DNA of 64,000 bases from Fomitopsis serialis (lineage: Eukaryota > Basidiomycota > Agaricomycetes > Polyporales > Fomitopsidaceae). The notes beneath the pieces are model-generated. The model made no database searches, had not been told where the DNA came from, and saw nothing but the letters and a program-made list of their open reading frames with translations. The DNA lies in the NCBI RefSeq assembly GCF_022376445.1, contig NW_025955008.1:1-64000 (forward strand), in the 5' to 3' direction. Of the stretch, positions 10,951 through 22,903 are shown piece by piece (the first letter of the stretch is position 1; every line of letters starts with the position of its first letter). A program made the translations under genes and the position numbers.

Positions 10951-11550
10951 ATTCCGTCGCAATGAGTATATCTAACCTGGTCTAGGTACGAATCGGTACG
11001 GGCCCTGGTCCACGCAAAATGCACAAAATCACACAGTACGTACTACATTGCAATGTTCGCACTCCCAACACGGTCTCGGTCTCATGTCTACAAATAACGC
11101 AATATAGATTCACTACGAGTGTCGTCAAAATACAGCCGGTGGATGCGGCGCATCCAGGAGCAGAAAATAGTAGAAATCAAGTATTATATTCGTATAGAGC
11201 GTCGCGCTGCGGCGCTGAAATTCTCCCGAATTAGATTGTATTCGGTCCAGTAGACCAGAATTCGCTCGCCTTCGTTGTGCTTCATACTGCTTTGCCGTTT
11301 TACCGAAGGAACGTCAGCGCCTCGAAGGATTCCGAAGAGAATCGAATTTCTTTGACATATTCGCTAGAGATCTGTGGAATTCGCCTGAGTTCGTGTCAGT
11401 TTTGACTGGGGTTCAACTCACAGCCAGCCAGCTTAAAGTCCGTCCTCCCGGGAGCCAACAACCGCCCTCGTCAGTCATCGCACAACCTCAGATCTCAGAC
11501 GCCAGACAAGCCTCTGCCCGTAACTCCCCATCCAACGTCCTCGGTCGCCT

Positions 11551-11817
11551 TTGGCGACACTCACAATCACGTCCACACCTACATTGGAACCTAACGATTC
11601 CTTGTTTGCGTCCCGGCTCGACCTCGCTTCTCAAGATCTCAAGCTCAAGCCGTCCACGGCGGTGACGAAACGCGTTCGTGCACTCGAGGAGTTGCTGTCG
11701 AACGAGAGCGCGTATGCGACCTTGCGATTATTCGGGACACATACCGCTTACGTCAGGTGGGTACGCACACGACTTGGCCTTCCGGGTGCGCCCAGCTCAA
11801 ATTGCCCCCACCGATGA
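11551..11817 (+). pseudogene. unrecognised protein fragment
   Basis: An 88-codon frame beginning at a non-ATG codon reads as a coherent helical segment (KRVRALEELLSN, then TAYVRWVRTRLGL) and stops at 11817. It lacks an initiator and I see no upstream exon. The LEELL...WVRTRL pattern is reminiscent of the N-terminal part of fungal retroelement Gag or helper proteins, but this is a guess. Confidence 0.2.
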
Positions 11818-11914
11818 CCCAGGACGAAAGTGGTGCTAGAGTTAATGTTGATGTAGATTCATAGTATGTAGCCTGAATTGATGAATATATACAATCTTTG
11901 CGGTACGATTTCAC

Positions 11915-11941
11915 CGTTGAACGTTGAACGTTGAACGTTGA
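11915..11941 (+). repeat. GTTGAAC tandem repeat
   Basis: Three to four copies of GTTGAAC/GAACGTT in tandem. The same GTTGAACGTTGA core recurs singly near 18481, 29847, 29939, 41183 and 44577. Confidence 0.7.
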
Positions 11942-12042
11942 GTACTGGTATCCCCAGAGGGGTTTCTCCTGATGAAGCCTTCTGCGCAATCGAATATTGT
12001 GCTAGAAGTCGCTGCCTCCCCCAGCGTGTCTATTGCGTGATG

Positions 12043-14354
12043 CTATGTGGCCACATCGCCACCGCTGAGGGAGACAACAGCTTGGTAGTCGACCGTCACA
12101 TCGCGAGAGGGGTTCAAGAGCCAATGCCTTTCTTCGTTGGGCATGGCGATAAATCCAGCTTTATCTAGCGCCAGCCTCGGAGGGCCAGGTTCATCGGCAG
12201 TGATATGCAGTGAGTGATGACGCCGTATGAGGGATTTTTGATGCGATGACATGATCGCTCGCGCGCGTGCGCCTCCTCGTAGGTGGTAGACAACGGCTTG
12301 TGTGCGAGAACCATAAGGAGGCTCAAAATGCGGACCTGCCAGATCGATCGCACCACCATTGCTCTGGAATCGCTCCATACCGTTTGCCTTCAGTCCGTCG
12401 TATTCATGCACGTTTAGTTTCCGAATATGCTCGAGAAATCGGCAGAAGAAGTGGTCCTCCCTCTCGTCGTAAAAGAGACGTCCGACGATATCATACTCCA
12501 CTTCTCGTCGCTCATGAACGCGGGAACCGGATGGACTGTCTTGATCCTCGTCGTATGGCAGCGCTTGTAAAATGGGAGGGAAGTTCCATGTCTTGTGCGG
12601 CGCGGATCCTATATCTACAATGAGCATGATCGGGAGTTCGAAGTGCAGTTCCAGGAGCTGCGCAGTTCCATAGCAAATAACGGTGTCACCGACGCATCTC
12701 CAGCACCTCGATGTACATACAGGCTGGCGCCGTATGTCGAGTAGATTTCGGAACCAGGACGAGACATCGCCCTCAAAATCCGCATGGTCTTGGGTCGAAA
12801 GCTGGTAGAAGAAATTATGACGGGGTCGTGTCCTGTGCTGATGGTGGCCAGGTTCGCCAATACCATCCGAGGCGCCTGAGCAGGTGCGCAGTTGAGCGCT
12901 GTAGCCCTGGAAAAATGGATTTGCAAGCTGTTGTATCCCATTCCCCATGGGCCGAAGCAGGGATGCCAACCAAGCCTGTGACAGATATTAGTTGTACATT
13001 ATAGCCCGAAACGACAGCACCCACGAAGGCCGGCTCGCGTGACTGCATGTGGTTGATTGCACCGCAATCTAGTAGCACTTGTCGTAGAGCATCCCGCTGA
13101 GCGGACAGAAGGGTCGCAGGGTCACTTGAACAGCAATTCCCCGCTACTTTTCGGCGATATCTGATTGCTTCGAACACCCGGAATATAGTCAGCGGGTGCC
13201 CCGTGCTCGGGAAACAGCACTCAAACGAGTCCCAATCGCGCTGCGCAGTGTGGAATATCAACTCGAGGGACGTATCGAGCCAACACGAATTGTCGTGCCA
13301 AGGATAGCCCTGACGACGTGATCGTGCTATGTCCAGAGGACGAGAGCTAGGCTGCAATCTGTCAAAACCATTGGAGTGACTGATTTGCTTTCCTGACCGT
13401 GGCGCCTCAGCAGAAGCCTCCTCGACGCGTGCGCCACCGGTTTCGTTTGCCGTCTTCTCATCCGGATCGTTGTCATAGCCAGGGATTTGGTGTCCCTTGG
13501 GTTTACCTCCAGATTGCATCATGCAGATATTGGTATCATGCTCTGATCCGGACGCACTACACGCCACTGGCATCGAGCTTGGCGTATACTTGGTGTTACT
13601 AGTAGTGCGCCATATGAGCGGCGCCGAGACACTGCGAGCAAAGGAAGGCGTCTTGATATGAACGGTTGAATCCTCGTCGACAGCATCATTACCGATAACT
13701 TGTCGGTGGACCACGATGGGCAGTGATCGCATCGTATGGTCTCCAACGGAGGGAGCCGAGCCTATAGCGGGTGTGATAGTCGAGGCGTTACTGAGGGTCA
13801 TGATTTGAACGCGAACGCGTGACGCGAGGTTGCTTTCTCTGGAAGCAAAGATACACTTGCTTCTGGTGTCTTCACCGGACGATCCCTCGTCAGTGGCGTG
13901 AAAGGGATGCAAGTGACCTGCAGATAACACACTCAGCGTTCGTTACTACACATCGAGTGATATGGGATTGAGTATTACGTTCACTGAACCGTCCTTCGTA
14001 ATGATCACCCTTTGTCCCGATGTCAAGCTCCTCGACGTCCGGCGAAGCGGTTGCGGACTGATGGCCGCCATCACCAATCGAACTTGCCTCGGATATCTGG
14101 GCAACAGGGCCTATTGGCTCCGTTTGCTCTGACCGGATAGCCTGCTGTTGACGCTTGGTATGAGCTCGTTCCAGCGGTGAGCCAGGTCGCTTTGCCACAC
14201 GACCCTGTATCTTCGTGCCCTCGTTTTGACGTGGTACATGACTTCCTTCTGCCGACCCGATGCTATCGGCGTCATTCATAACAGTGTTCAACCAGCCATG
14301 ACGTCCCCTGCTGCAGTCTGCGAGCTGTCTAGTATGATTTGGGATATTCTTCAT
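12043..14354 (-). CDS. ubiquitin-specific-protease-like (UCH fold) protein
   Basis: Three exons (14354-13979, 13917-13025, 12975-12043) with introns of 61 and 49 nt join in frame to a 733-residue protein. A long Ser/Pro-rich N-terminus is followed near residue 337 by WHDNSCWLDTSLEL, matching the cysteine box of ubiquitin-specific proteases (N-x-C-W/Y, then a helix). A Cys cluster CTSRCWRC (about residues 510-517) could bind zinc, as in the USP fingers. Near residue 598, YDIVGRLFYDEREDHFFCRF followed by YDGLKANG resembles the histidine box. Family knowledge: such proteases cleave ubiquitin or similar modifiers. The catalytic spacing is unusual, with no classical G-H-Y, so activity is uncertain. 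The first intron could use another donor; the ATG at 14354 is the first in frame but an earlier exon is possible. Confidence 0.65.
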
Positions 14355-15585
14355 GTGGAGTTGAGCAGGAAGGGGGGCCTGGAGTCGCCACTCACTGAGT
14401 CACTAACATTGGCGGGATTTGCATTGTCTTCAAAGCGCTCGCAGCTCCCGTAATGCTGCACTACACGTATCGAGTCAAAGCAATCGTAATATCCTAAGCT
14501 CGCCCTCACACGTACTATGGGCTTTTCTCCCCGGACGCAAGGGCATATATGGAGGAGGCGTCGTTTGATACGGCAGGTTGCACGACACCGCCACGCAGCT
14601 GCTATGCCGCCGTGCCGCCTCCGCCTCCCTGCAGTCCCTACGCACATTTGCGCAGGTCAGCGCAGCCGCGCTCAGCCCGCTCGTCTTCGCCAAACGCGTG
14701 CCCGACTGTAGGAACGAGTCTATGAATGCCGTCCCATCCCCACCGCGCACAATCACCACACATCAGTCACCCGTTCACCTGACGCCAGCAAACGGACGCA
14801 CCCTCTGCATCGCCCACGAGCCTTCACCCCTCACCCGCATATACGTCCACATGGTAGCTAAATCGCTCGCGCTCCTCATCGCCCCCGCCGCCCGCCTCGC
14901 CCGCTCATGCTCGCTGCCCATGCCCTCGCCGGGGCCCACGACGTTCACGCGCGCGCACGCGCGGCGCGAGCTAGAGGAAGCCGAGGTAGCGCCCCGCGAG
15001 CGTCGACGCCGTGCGCGTGGACAGGGTCGATAGCAAGCGGGGGCACGTCCTCACGCTTCCCGGGACAGCGGCGAAGCTGTTGGTGAAGGACTGTGCGAGG
15101 GAGCAGGAGGAGGTGGTGGAGAACGCGCCCGAGTGGAGGCCGAGCTGCATTTGGGTCATGCATGCTATGTGGCCTACTGCATACAGGACACCTATTCAGA
15201 GAATTAGTACATATTGAGTAACATTGTGAGACCAGCGAAGAGAGGTGGCGACAGCGGCGGATGCGAGGGACTTGTCGAAGCGAGCTGCCGTCAGGGAGCC
15301 CTCGCGATTCGAGCTTGGTGGGCGAGCACCGGACGCGAGGGATTACAATGACATAAGCGGTGTACTCACCAAGTGGCTATAGATATGGTCGCATGCGGTG
15401 CTGAGCGAGGCACATATACATAACATATATATTGCGAGCGTCGGCAGCAGGAGGTAAAACTACCAGCGAAGAGAGTCGCAGCGCAGTGACTCGGGGATAC
15501 ATGAGTTGACCATCCTCGAGTACTGTTTGGTATGGCAGCAAAACTGAACATCGTGTTTGGACGTACAGCGCGGCTATCCTACTCG
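14355..15585. other. intergenic; possible degraded coding sequence
   Basis: A minus-strand frame from 15159 (MTQMQLGLHSG..., Ser/Thr-rich, stopping at 14971) and another at 14759-14475 look protein-like but do not join through acceptable splice sites, and I recognise neither. Confidence 0.3.
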
Positions 15586-16263
15586 TCACCATCTACCACA
15601 GCGTAAGGTATTATACACGTCGGTTACCGCCTCGACAACACGCCAGATGCATCCAAACACAAAGATGAAGCAGGTATCTAAAACGGAGATGCGCAGTGGT
15701 TTACCCTCCCCGCGTGGGTGCGCCTGACCTAACGATGCTCTCGGTAGCGTGCGCAGCGACCTCTCCAGGGCTGTCATTTGTTCCAGCGCCGCAGCTCTCC
15801 TGCGCTGAACGCTCGATTTGCAGCGTTCCAAGCACCCCATGGCGTCCCAAAAATCGAGGCTGTTGTCTAGGATGACGACATACCAGCGATAGGCGGGGAC
15901 GGTGGCCTTCCAACGGATTGTCATGGTTTTCTGAATCATGGATTGAATACATCACAGCGTGCAATGAGTTGGGCTTGAAGCTTACCTCGCAAATGACAAA
16001 ATTCATGCATTCTGTAATCAGAGACGTCATGTATATCGCTTCTCCAGTGTCACCTTCGACATACGTCAAGATGATGACGTCTAAAGTATCATGAGTGACA
16101 GTGCCCCGTCACAACTTCAAGGCGACTTACACATTCCCGGCTCCGGCAGTTGAATGATTAGCATATCCGTGCCTTGCTCGTGGTCTCCGAACCGGTCGGG
16201 GCGACTCGCATGTCGAAAATTCCGTAACGTCGTCGAGAACAGAATGGTATACTCCCTGGACAT
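15586..16263 (-). CDS. member of the local paralog family (PH-like fold suspected), C-terminal hydrophobic segment
   Basis: Three exons (16263-16131, 16080-15986, 15930-15586) with 50- and 55-nt introns give 190 residues. It aligns with the genes at 19400, 41406 and 52780: a first strand (EYTILFSTTLRNFRH), a second strand (DMLIIQLPEPG), intron 1 in phase 1 within a Tyr codon, YVIIL, then ITECMNFVICE, intron 2 in phase 0 right after Glu, then TMTIRW...RWYVVILDNS and a helix ending LERC. Exon 1 and 2 lengths (133, 95) are close to those of the 19400 gene (130, 98). The C-terminus has a helical Arg/Ala/Leu stretch and a hydrophobic segment (LDTCFIFVFGCIWRVV) that could anchor it to a membrane. 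Function unknown; the strand-rich core ending in a helix suggests a PH/EVH1-like fold, which is only an inference. Confidence 0.75.
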
Positions 16264-16819
16264 GAAGACTTGAATGAGCGAATAGATAAACGGGTGAAAA
16301 GCAACCTTACATCATGCGCCCGTTCGGTTGGGGTGCAAAGAGTGGCGTGCAGCGAGGAATAGGGTGGGTTGGTGGCATGATGAAGACGGGTGGAGTCCGG
16401 TATGGGACCAGAGGGCGAGGCTATATAACATTCGGGATAATGGACGCACGGAATTTTACTGCATTGTGCCGCCAAAGGTTGCTGCATTGTGCCGCCACTA
16501 CTAGCCAATTTTCGATGTGTGCGGGTCACCCTCTGCCTGATCATGAACGGCTTCGGTGAAGGGGGTGACCAGGTCGCCGCAAACCCCGCTGTCTTCGGTC
16601 AGGGAATATGTAGTGGGGGAAGAAGCTGGAGGCCGCCGTGGGCGGTAGGTTCGGGAACCGATTAGAGCGGCTCACAGATCAGTAAAACACAGCGTGAGAG
16701 TCAGACGAGGCAGGACACGTACGGGCCTACGGCTGCTCGTCAACCCGATGGGACTATGATCGATAAGATTGCGCGGGCAGTCGTCGATGACGCACGCGCC
16801 GGCTATCGAGCGGTGATCG
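16264..16819. other. intergenic, no feature seen
   Basis: Upstream of the 15586-16263 gene. Contains short ORFs only and a TATATAA at about 16420 on the plus strand with nothing credible behind it. Confidence 0.4.
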
Positions 16820-18458
16820 CAGTGGCAGTAAACCGAGCAGGGGTCCCTGCATAACTGCCGACGTTACATAGACAGTCGGGGTGCGATCGTGCTAGTGGTT
16901 CTAGGCAGTCAGCAAGGTCAGTATGACCAGCCGCAGGAGGCTGCAGGAGGCCGCCGTGAGTATGCTAAAGAAGCAGAAGGATACGCAGCGTAGGTCGAGG
17001 GTGTTGGGCATCCGTATGAGTACGGATTGGAGTTTGAGTAAAACGAGGGCGGTAGTGCCCGAGCCGTGAGGTACTAGGGGGTATGCAGACGTCGGACGCG
17101 CCGGCGGCGAACTGAGTATGTATGACCACTGGCGGGATCGACCCTGGCGGGAGCGTAGGCGACAGCGGTCGCCTCAAGATCGAGCACTCAAACGTACCAG
17201 GGGCACTTGCCACGCCGCCCCATAGCAGACGGCCGGGGCGAGTTGGACACACTGAGCGTATTGAGCACCTGCCGTGAGGTCGTAGGACTGATCGTCGCGC
17301 TTCGGGTTCGTACTGCGCCGGCGCTGGACGCAGCAGAAAGCCCGTGTCCGAGTAATGCGCGGATCCGACTCCGGGAACGAGCTTCGTGCATTGACGTACG
17401 ACGCCCTCGTCTCGCTCGAGTCGCTCAGACTCGCTTTCCTTCACGGCTTGCTCACGCTAGAGAAGCTCCGTCTCCTATTCTTGCCGGCACTGCCGTCGCT
17501 GTCCCCGCCCTCTCCTGGTGGGCGATACGCGATGCGCGAGGGGACGCCAGGGACAGCGGGCAGCTAACTTGAGTGCTTGCTCGCGGTGAGGTCGTTCGTC
17601 TTCTCCACTATTCGCGCACGACATCGGCGCAGCCGAGCCGTCAGCAGAGTCAAGCTCACGCCCGCAGAGGCGGCACTGGCGAACGCGTCAGCGAAGTAGC
17701 TCGATGGACCCAACGTGAGGCCCGCCAGCGCGCTCTGCTCGCTGAGCCTTGAGAGCGACCCGGAGCTATTCACCCTATCAAAGCCCGACGAGCTCGCGTC
17801 GCCATCCCTGAGGCGGATACACCCGCCACCACCAACCTGTAGGCTAGCGGGACCTCCAACTGCGCCATGCCCCCGTGCAGACTGATAGGCGAACCGGGCG
17901 GAGGGTCGTCCCCGTCCTCGTCCGCGGGCGGCGCCGAGCACTTTTAGCAAGTGCGACGGCGGCGGCGACCTCGGCGGACTTGTGGGTGTGATGGCGTCGG
18001 AACGTGATGAGCAAGACGCCGAGGAGGAGAGGTACGTGAGTGAGTCGATGATCACGCCGGCGAGGGCACCATGATGGCGCAAAACTATGCGCAGAGTCAG
18101 TACATGTAGATCACAAGAGCGAGTGAGCATGATACTCACAACGCCTTGCTGCTCGAGGCCTCAGGGATGAGCGAGCCCGACTCGGAGACGATGACCGATG
18201 AGAGCACAGTGACACTCGTCCGCCCGTGGCTGGTGTAGGCAACCGTCCAGACGGTCGTCTCCGTGACAGTCGTAACGGCGTAATGCTTCGTCTGCGTCTT
18301 CGTCGAGTGCGTCGTGGCGAAGTACGGAGAGGTCTGTCAGCCGACAGCAGGCCGCCGTGTTCGAGTAGGTGCAAGAGGTCGTGGCAGGGGAGGTGGGCGA
18401 TGCCGGTGAGAGCGTGCTCGGTAGTGATGACTGTGGGATCCGGGGATGACGATGCAGA
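16820..18458. repeat. 1.64-kb segmental duplication, copy A
   Basis: 1639 bp matching 42869-44510 (1642 bp) in the same orientation. The first 60 bp differ by several transitions; the remainder is almost identical. The three-base length difference is explained by three single-base losses in G or C runs here, at about 17512 (CCCC vs CCCCC), 17936 (GGG vs GGGG) and 18029 (GG vs GGG). Both ends are abrupt. Confidence 0.9.
17600..18420 (-). pseudogene. single-pass transmembrane protein (Ser/Thr-rich ectodomain) fragment, copy A
   Basis: On the minus strand a Thr/Ser-rich segment (TQTKHYAVTTVTETTVWT) is followed, across a probable GTGAGT...CATAG intron, by GALAGVIIDSLTYL and a transmembrane helix, then a juxtamembrane basic run and a cytoplasmic Asp/Pro-rich tail. 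That layout is typical of fungal Mid2/SKG6-like cell-surface sensors. In this copy two of the three single-base losses break the frame just after the helix and in the tail, so it is not translatable as written. No start codon or signal peptide is seen, so the duplicated segment holds only the 3' part of the gene. Confidence 0.6.
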
Positions 18459-19399
18459 GGAATTGGCATTCAGTCGCAGAGTTGAACGTTGAAACGTTGG
18501 GGCCTGGCTCCGGCTGGAATAGGAAGATGTATGGCTAGAAAAAATGGTCACTCACCTCAGAGTCCTGCCTGCCGGTGACGAGTAGCCGCAAGAGCACGAC
18601 GCCACCGTGAATACGCGATCCGAGTGCGTATGTATGGTCATTGGTTTCCGAGGTGGAAGGGACTCTTGGAACGCGTTGTATAGTAGAGGTGGTCCACTAC
18701 GGTCAGATGCAGCAATGAGGCATAAATGACCACATCCATGCACATTTCGAACAGGTGAATTTGAGAAGGACATCACGAAGTAACGACATGCAGTTATGCG
18801 AGGCGTTGCTCGAGCCTGACCCGTCGTTAGCTTGGAAGTAGGAGGACGCGCGGCCGTACGACCGGGATTGCCATCTGCGAGACAACGTACTACTCCACGG
18901 TCGGACTGCAGGGTTCGCAACCTGCAAACTTGACGACGAAGGCTTGCGCCGATAAGTAGTCAATGGAATCTGCCTGCAGGAAAGCAGGGCCTAGACTGAA
19001 CGGTACCAGAGATACGCAGAAAAATTGGCGCTAAAATCAGCCGCATGACGGGAAGATGATCGATGAGCTACCGGGTCGGCGATCGCCTTATACGACCGCC
19101 CTTCCACAAAGAGGAGGAGGAGGGGTTAGAGTTTGCCTCAGTAACAAGTCTTCATTCCGGGTTCGTGCCTCGCAGACCGATGTGCGGCGCTACATGACTT
19201 GCTCGTCTCATTCTCTCTAGAATCATACACAACGTAATACATGGCTAATACACGGCGGGGACGCGAGATCGGTGACGAGACACCAAGAAGAAATTGTATG
19301 TGAAAGCCCTTGCCGGTCAATGTCTGCGAACAGACGCACGTCAGTGTATGGATTAATCACATAGCCAACGCAAAGGCTTCCTCCTCACCTTGTTGACGG
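18459..19399. other. intergenic, no feature seen
   Basis: Begins with GTTGAACGTTGAAACGTTGG just past the duplication end. Minus-strand ORFs (18552-18920, 18703-18963) overlap in different frames with no recognisable domain. Confidence 0.4.
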
Positions 19400-19990
19400 T
19401 TATGAATGATCGAGGTCCGACGTCATGGCTTCTAAGGTAGAAGCGAAAGCGATCTCCTCCAGATGTTTCAGTCTAGCTTCGAGAGCATCGACTTCTTCCT
19501 CGATAGTGTCCATACCAAGGTTGTCGACGGCGGTATGGCGGGCTTGGTGCACGCATCTGATCAGAGTCCACAGAGCATCGCTGCTGTTGAACTGGACTGT
19601 GAATAAAATTTTGCCCTGCAGCCATTGCACGGTGGCCCGACCCTATTGTAGTGCACGCATGAACGAATGCCCAGGTCAGCGTGTAAACTCCACGGTGCGC
19701 ACCTCAGTGAACGTGAAGAAGGTATTCTCGGTCAAGATCAGCCTGTGGAATTTCCCCTCGGCCTCGGAACGCGGGTCGTGAGCCTTGACCAACAAAGCAT
19801 CTGGAGGGTTGCATCACAAATGACGTGAGGGATTTTGCGTACATACACCGTAGCACTCACAGTGGCGGCTGGGGAGCTGGACGAAAAACAGGCGAGCCTT
19901 CTTGCCGTCAAGAGGCTCGCCTTCATGTTCGAACTCGCGGCGTAGCCCAATTTGAACGGCTTCATATGTGACATGCTCGTCGTAAGCCAT
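19400..19990 (-). CDS. member of the local paralog family (PH-like fold suspected)
   Basis: Three exons (19990-19861, 19800-19703, 19642-19400) with two 60-nt introns (GTGAGT..CTCCAG, GTGCGC..CAATAG) give 156 residues. The core is HVTYEAVQIGLRREFEH, then KARLFFVQLPSRH, intron 1 in phase 1 of a Tyr codon, YALLVKAHD, then LILTENTFFTFTE, intron 2 in phase 0 after Glu, then ATVQWLQGKILFTVQF and a helix (DALWTLIRCVHQ). A second acidic helix (EEEVDALEARLKHLEEI) ends the protein, suggesting a short coiled coil. Both intron positions and phases match the genes at 15586 and 41406. There is no membrane segment, unlike its relatives. Function unknown. Confidence 0.8.
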
Positions 19991-22903
19991 GATGAGATAA
20001 CTCCTAGAATGAACCAGGTCAACAATTCTCCGGGTAAACGAAAACAGGCATACCTTCCACTGGGACTCAATTTGAGGTACCTAAACCAACCACCAGTGGG
20101 GTCGACGATCGATGCGCGGTGCGCCATGGGTGGATTCAAATTGGTGTGTATCCACAAACACACGGGGGACTTTATACTGAGTGCAGCCCGTATTTGCTTG
20201 GTCTAAATGAGGCTTTGTATAGCGAAAAACGCCATTGACAGCCAGGTAGAGCTTGCATTGTCGAAGCGTTGTCGTAGTAGAACCCGTTAGACGCCCCGCC
20301 CGAAGTTGGCGATGATTGCGGCCATCAACGTGGACTGGGAGCACACACGACCGTACAGCGCGAGTTACAGTAAACCTAGATCAAAGACGAAGAAGCAGAA
20401 GGAGGAGGAGGAGGAGGGGTTCATTTGACCATCAACCGACAACGTTGCGCTGAGCGGGGAAACAAGTGAACCTATAGATGCGGTCCAAATATAGAAAGGG
20501 GCGGGTGGTCCAGCGTCGCCACTGTGCATGAGTCGCGGTATGAGAAGTAGGTTGTCAGAATGTGCGGCCCTTGTTCCACTTCGCAGGGGACTGGACGTAC
20601 TGTAGGAGAGTCGAGCTGAGGAGAAGCCGCATTACGTACTACTAGTAAGAGACCGCGCGCGCGACTCATCAAGTGTTTCGCAGCTGCTAGCCTATCAGAC
20701 CTTCGGTCACTGAACACTACTGATGTCACTGAAATAGCGATTTCAGTGGACGTCAGAGGTGTTCAGGCATGTTCAGTGAGGATATAACTTTCGAGCAAAA
20801 GGTACTTGAATCTCGTCAGTGAATGCTTCGTCCCGCGCCGTCAGTGGGCCCCAGTGAGCTCAGGATATCTCAGTGTATTTCCGTACTAGTCTACTTATGT
20901 ACGTTTTATATCACCCGCTCGTCCACCCTGAGCTGCATGCTCGTCACGCGCGCGCACCGCTGCCCGCCTGAATCGACTGAGCCGCACAGCTTGCAGGCCT
21001 GCAGTAAGACGGCCTCGACAAGCCGTCGACTCGGACCATCGACGTGCTGGGCGGGTCTAGCGCGTCGAGTGCGTGCTTGAGACGGGCGAGTGCGTGCGCG
21101 TGGAGTAAATCTTCATCGAGGGCGGCTCCGTGGGGTGGGGACGTCGGGCAGAGGTGCGGAGGTGCTGAGACAAGCGCCGACGGACCTCACGGCGACGAAG
21201 GCGGAGAAGGATCGCGCGACGATTATCCTGCACATGCCTGCGGTGATACACCACATGTACACCGGCGCGGGCAGGGTAGAGTGGGCGCAATCGTTGGACA
21301 CGCTTGTGTTGCCGCCACCCGTCATGGGCAGGGGCGCGAAGGCACATGTCGGGCTCGTGAACGCACGACCACGATACGTCACGTTGTGTGGTGAGCTGTG
21401 CACGCGAATGGGGTTTGGGAGGACCACAGATCACGAGCCGAAGGCGCACAGTGCACATACGACTACCCGCGGTGGACGGCGTCGCGGATGCTGCGGCGGA
21501 CGGAGCGTGAGTGGATGCCATGCCAGTAGCTGATGGAGGGGGCAAGCGAGAAAGGGGTTGCGTCGCCCGACACGGGCGTTGAATGGCACGACGGGCGTGT
21601 TGCAGCGGACGAGCGTGGTGGCACTGTTGGTAGCAATCCCGGCGCGGAAGCCATAGTGGAGAGTGGAGCGCGGAGCCGGAGCGGTCGGGGAGGATACTCG
21701 TGCCTGCGGATGAGGAGAGTGCAGGACAGGAGGTGAGTGTGAAGGTCGGCAAGGCAAGGCCCTGGCGAGGAGTAGGGTTAGGACACCGTGCATCGATGCC
21801 TCTGCATACACCGAAGCACAATGTACAGGTGCACATACCTCTCAGTCCACCGTGCTTGATGAGAACCAGGTTGTCTGAAACAAAGTCAAGTCCCCGTATA
21901 GGGCCCATATATGCCGAGTTGTGTAAGATCAGGGACTCTGTCGGACTGTCGGACACACGTTGCATTACAATTGAATGAACATATGTCAGTGGTCAATGTT
22001 ACTCACTCAGCATCCGCGACGAATCTGCCGACAATCTTCGCAGTCCCATATGTCTAGCTCTCCGTTCTCCATGCCCGCGACGAGCATGACCCGCGGTCGA
22101 CTTGCGCGTGAGGTTGCGTCCGTGTAGCCCCGTGCTAAATGGTTGAATCTACATGCCATCGACGTGTCAGTAGCAAGTCATGGCAAAGCCTGTTACGACG
22201 AACGTACCGTGACGTGGTCCTGTGCACGCTCTTGAAACGGTGTCTCCGCGTCGTTGATTTCGGCCAATGTCCCTATACCCGCACGTCGAGCTCGCTCTTT
22301 GCTCTGTGCCACGCCCTACTGCGCCTGCTTCAGGCTTTCGTTTACTTATCCCGCCATGCATCCGCACGCTGGTCTCCTCTCTCGATGCCTGATGATACCT
22401 CCTCCTCGTGTCTTGTCGCCCGCCTATGTCATCGCACACTCAGCCTCGCTGCGCCATCTCCAGCGCAAATTGATGGTAATTAATTCATTGCTGCACTGAA
22501 GATGGGAGTATCTGGTCAAGGAGATCAACGAAAACATAGTGATGATTACCGAAAGCGAGCGGCATGTACGAGAGCGAGGGTGGTATCCAATAGGACTGGC
22601 AATAGCGAGTGACATGTGCGAGAGCGAGAAAGTGGAACATACAGACGGGACTGTGTATGGTATGCACCCTGATGATCAGACAACGAGGGTATGGGCGAAG
22701 GCCCACAGCGACACCTGCTCGATGACAGCTGAAGGGCTTCCAAATGAACTGCATAGACCTGTTGAGAGTCGGAGTGAGGGGCGAACACGCAGGACATGCA
22801 AACAGAGGGAGCACATACCAACCTAGGGACGCTCACAGGGGTAGGCTCAGAACCCTGGGCCCACGCAATGCTAGGCTTACAGCCTGAATAGGGTTCCCGT
22901 GCT
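19991..22903. other. 2.9-kb stretch without supported genes
   Basis: The longest frame (302 codons, minus, 21057-21965) is overlapped by equally open frames on both strands and has Pro/His/Arg-biased composition, so I do not call it. AG-rich trinucleotide runs (GAGGAGGAGG) occur near 19110 and 20405. No tRNA, splice chain or repeat family is evident. Confidence 0.4.

Noticed and set aside
10215..10985. 256-codon Ser/Pro-repeat protein
   Set aside because: Open in five frames because of the minisatellite unit; no start context or introns to prefer one frame.
37..12000. Prokaryotic or phage origin for the window
   Set aside because: Consistent 47-70 nt GT..AG introns, F-box, RING and MAN1/Src1 genes show a eukaryotic, fungal source.
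21057..21965. 302-codon minus-strand frame
   Set aside because: Several other frames on both strands are equally open and the composition is Pro/His/Arg-biased; no motif recognised.
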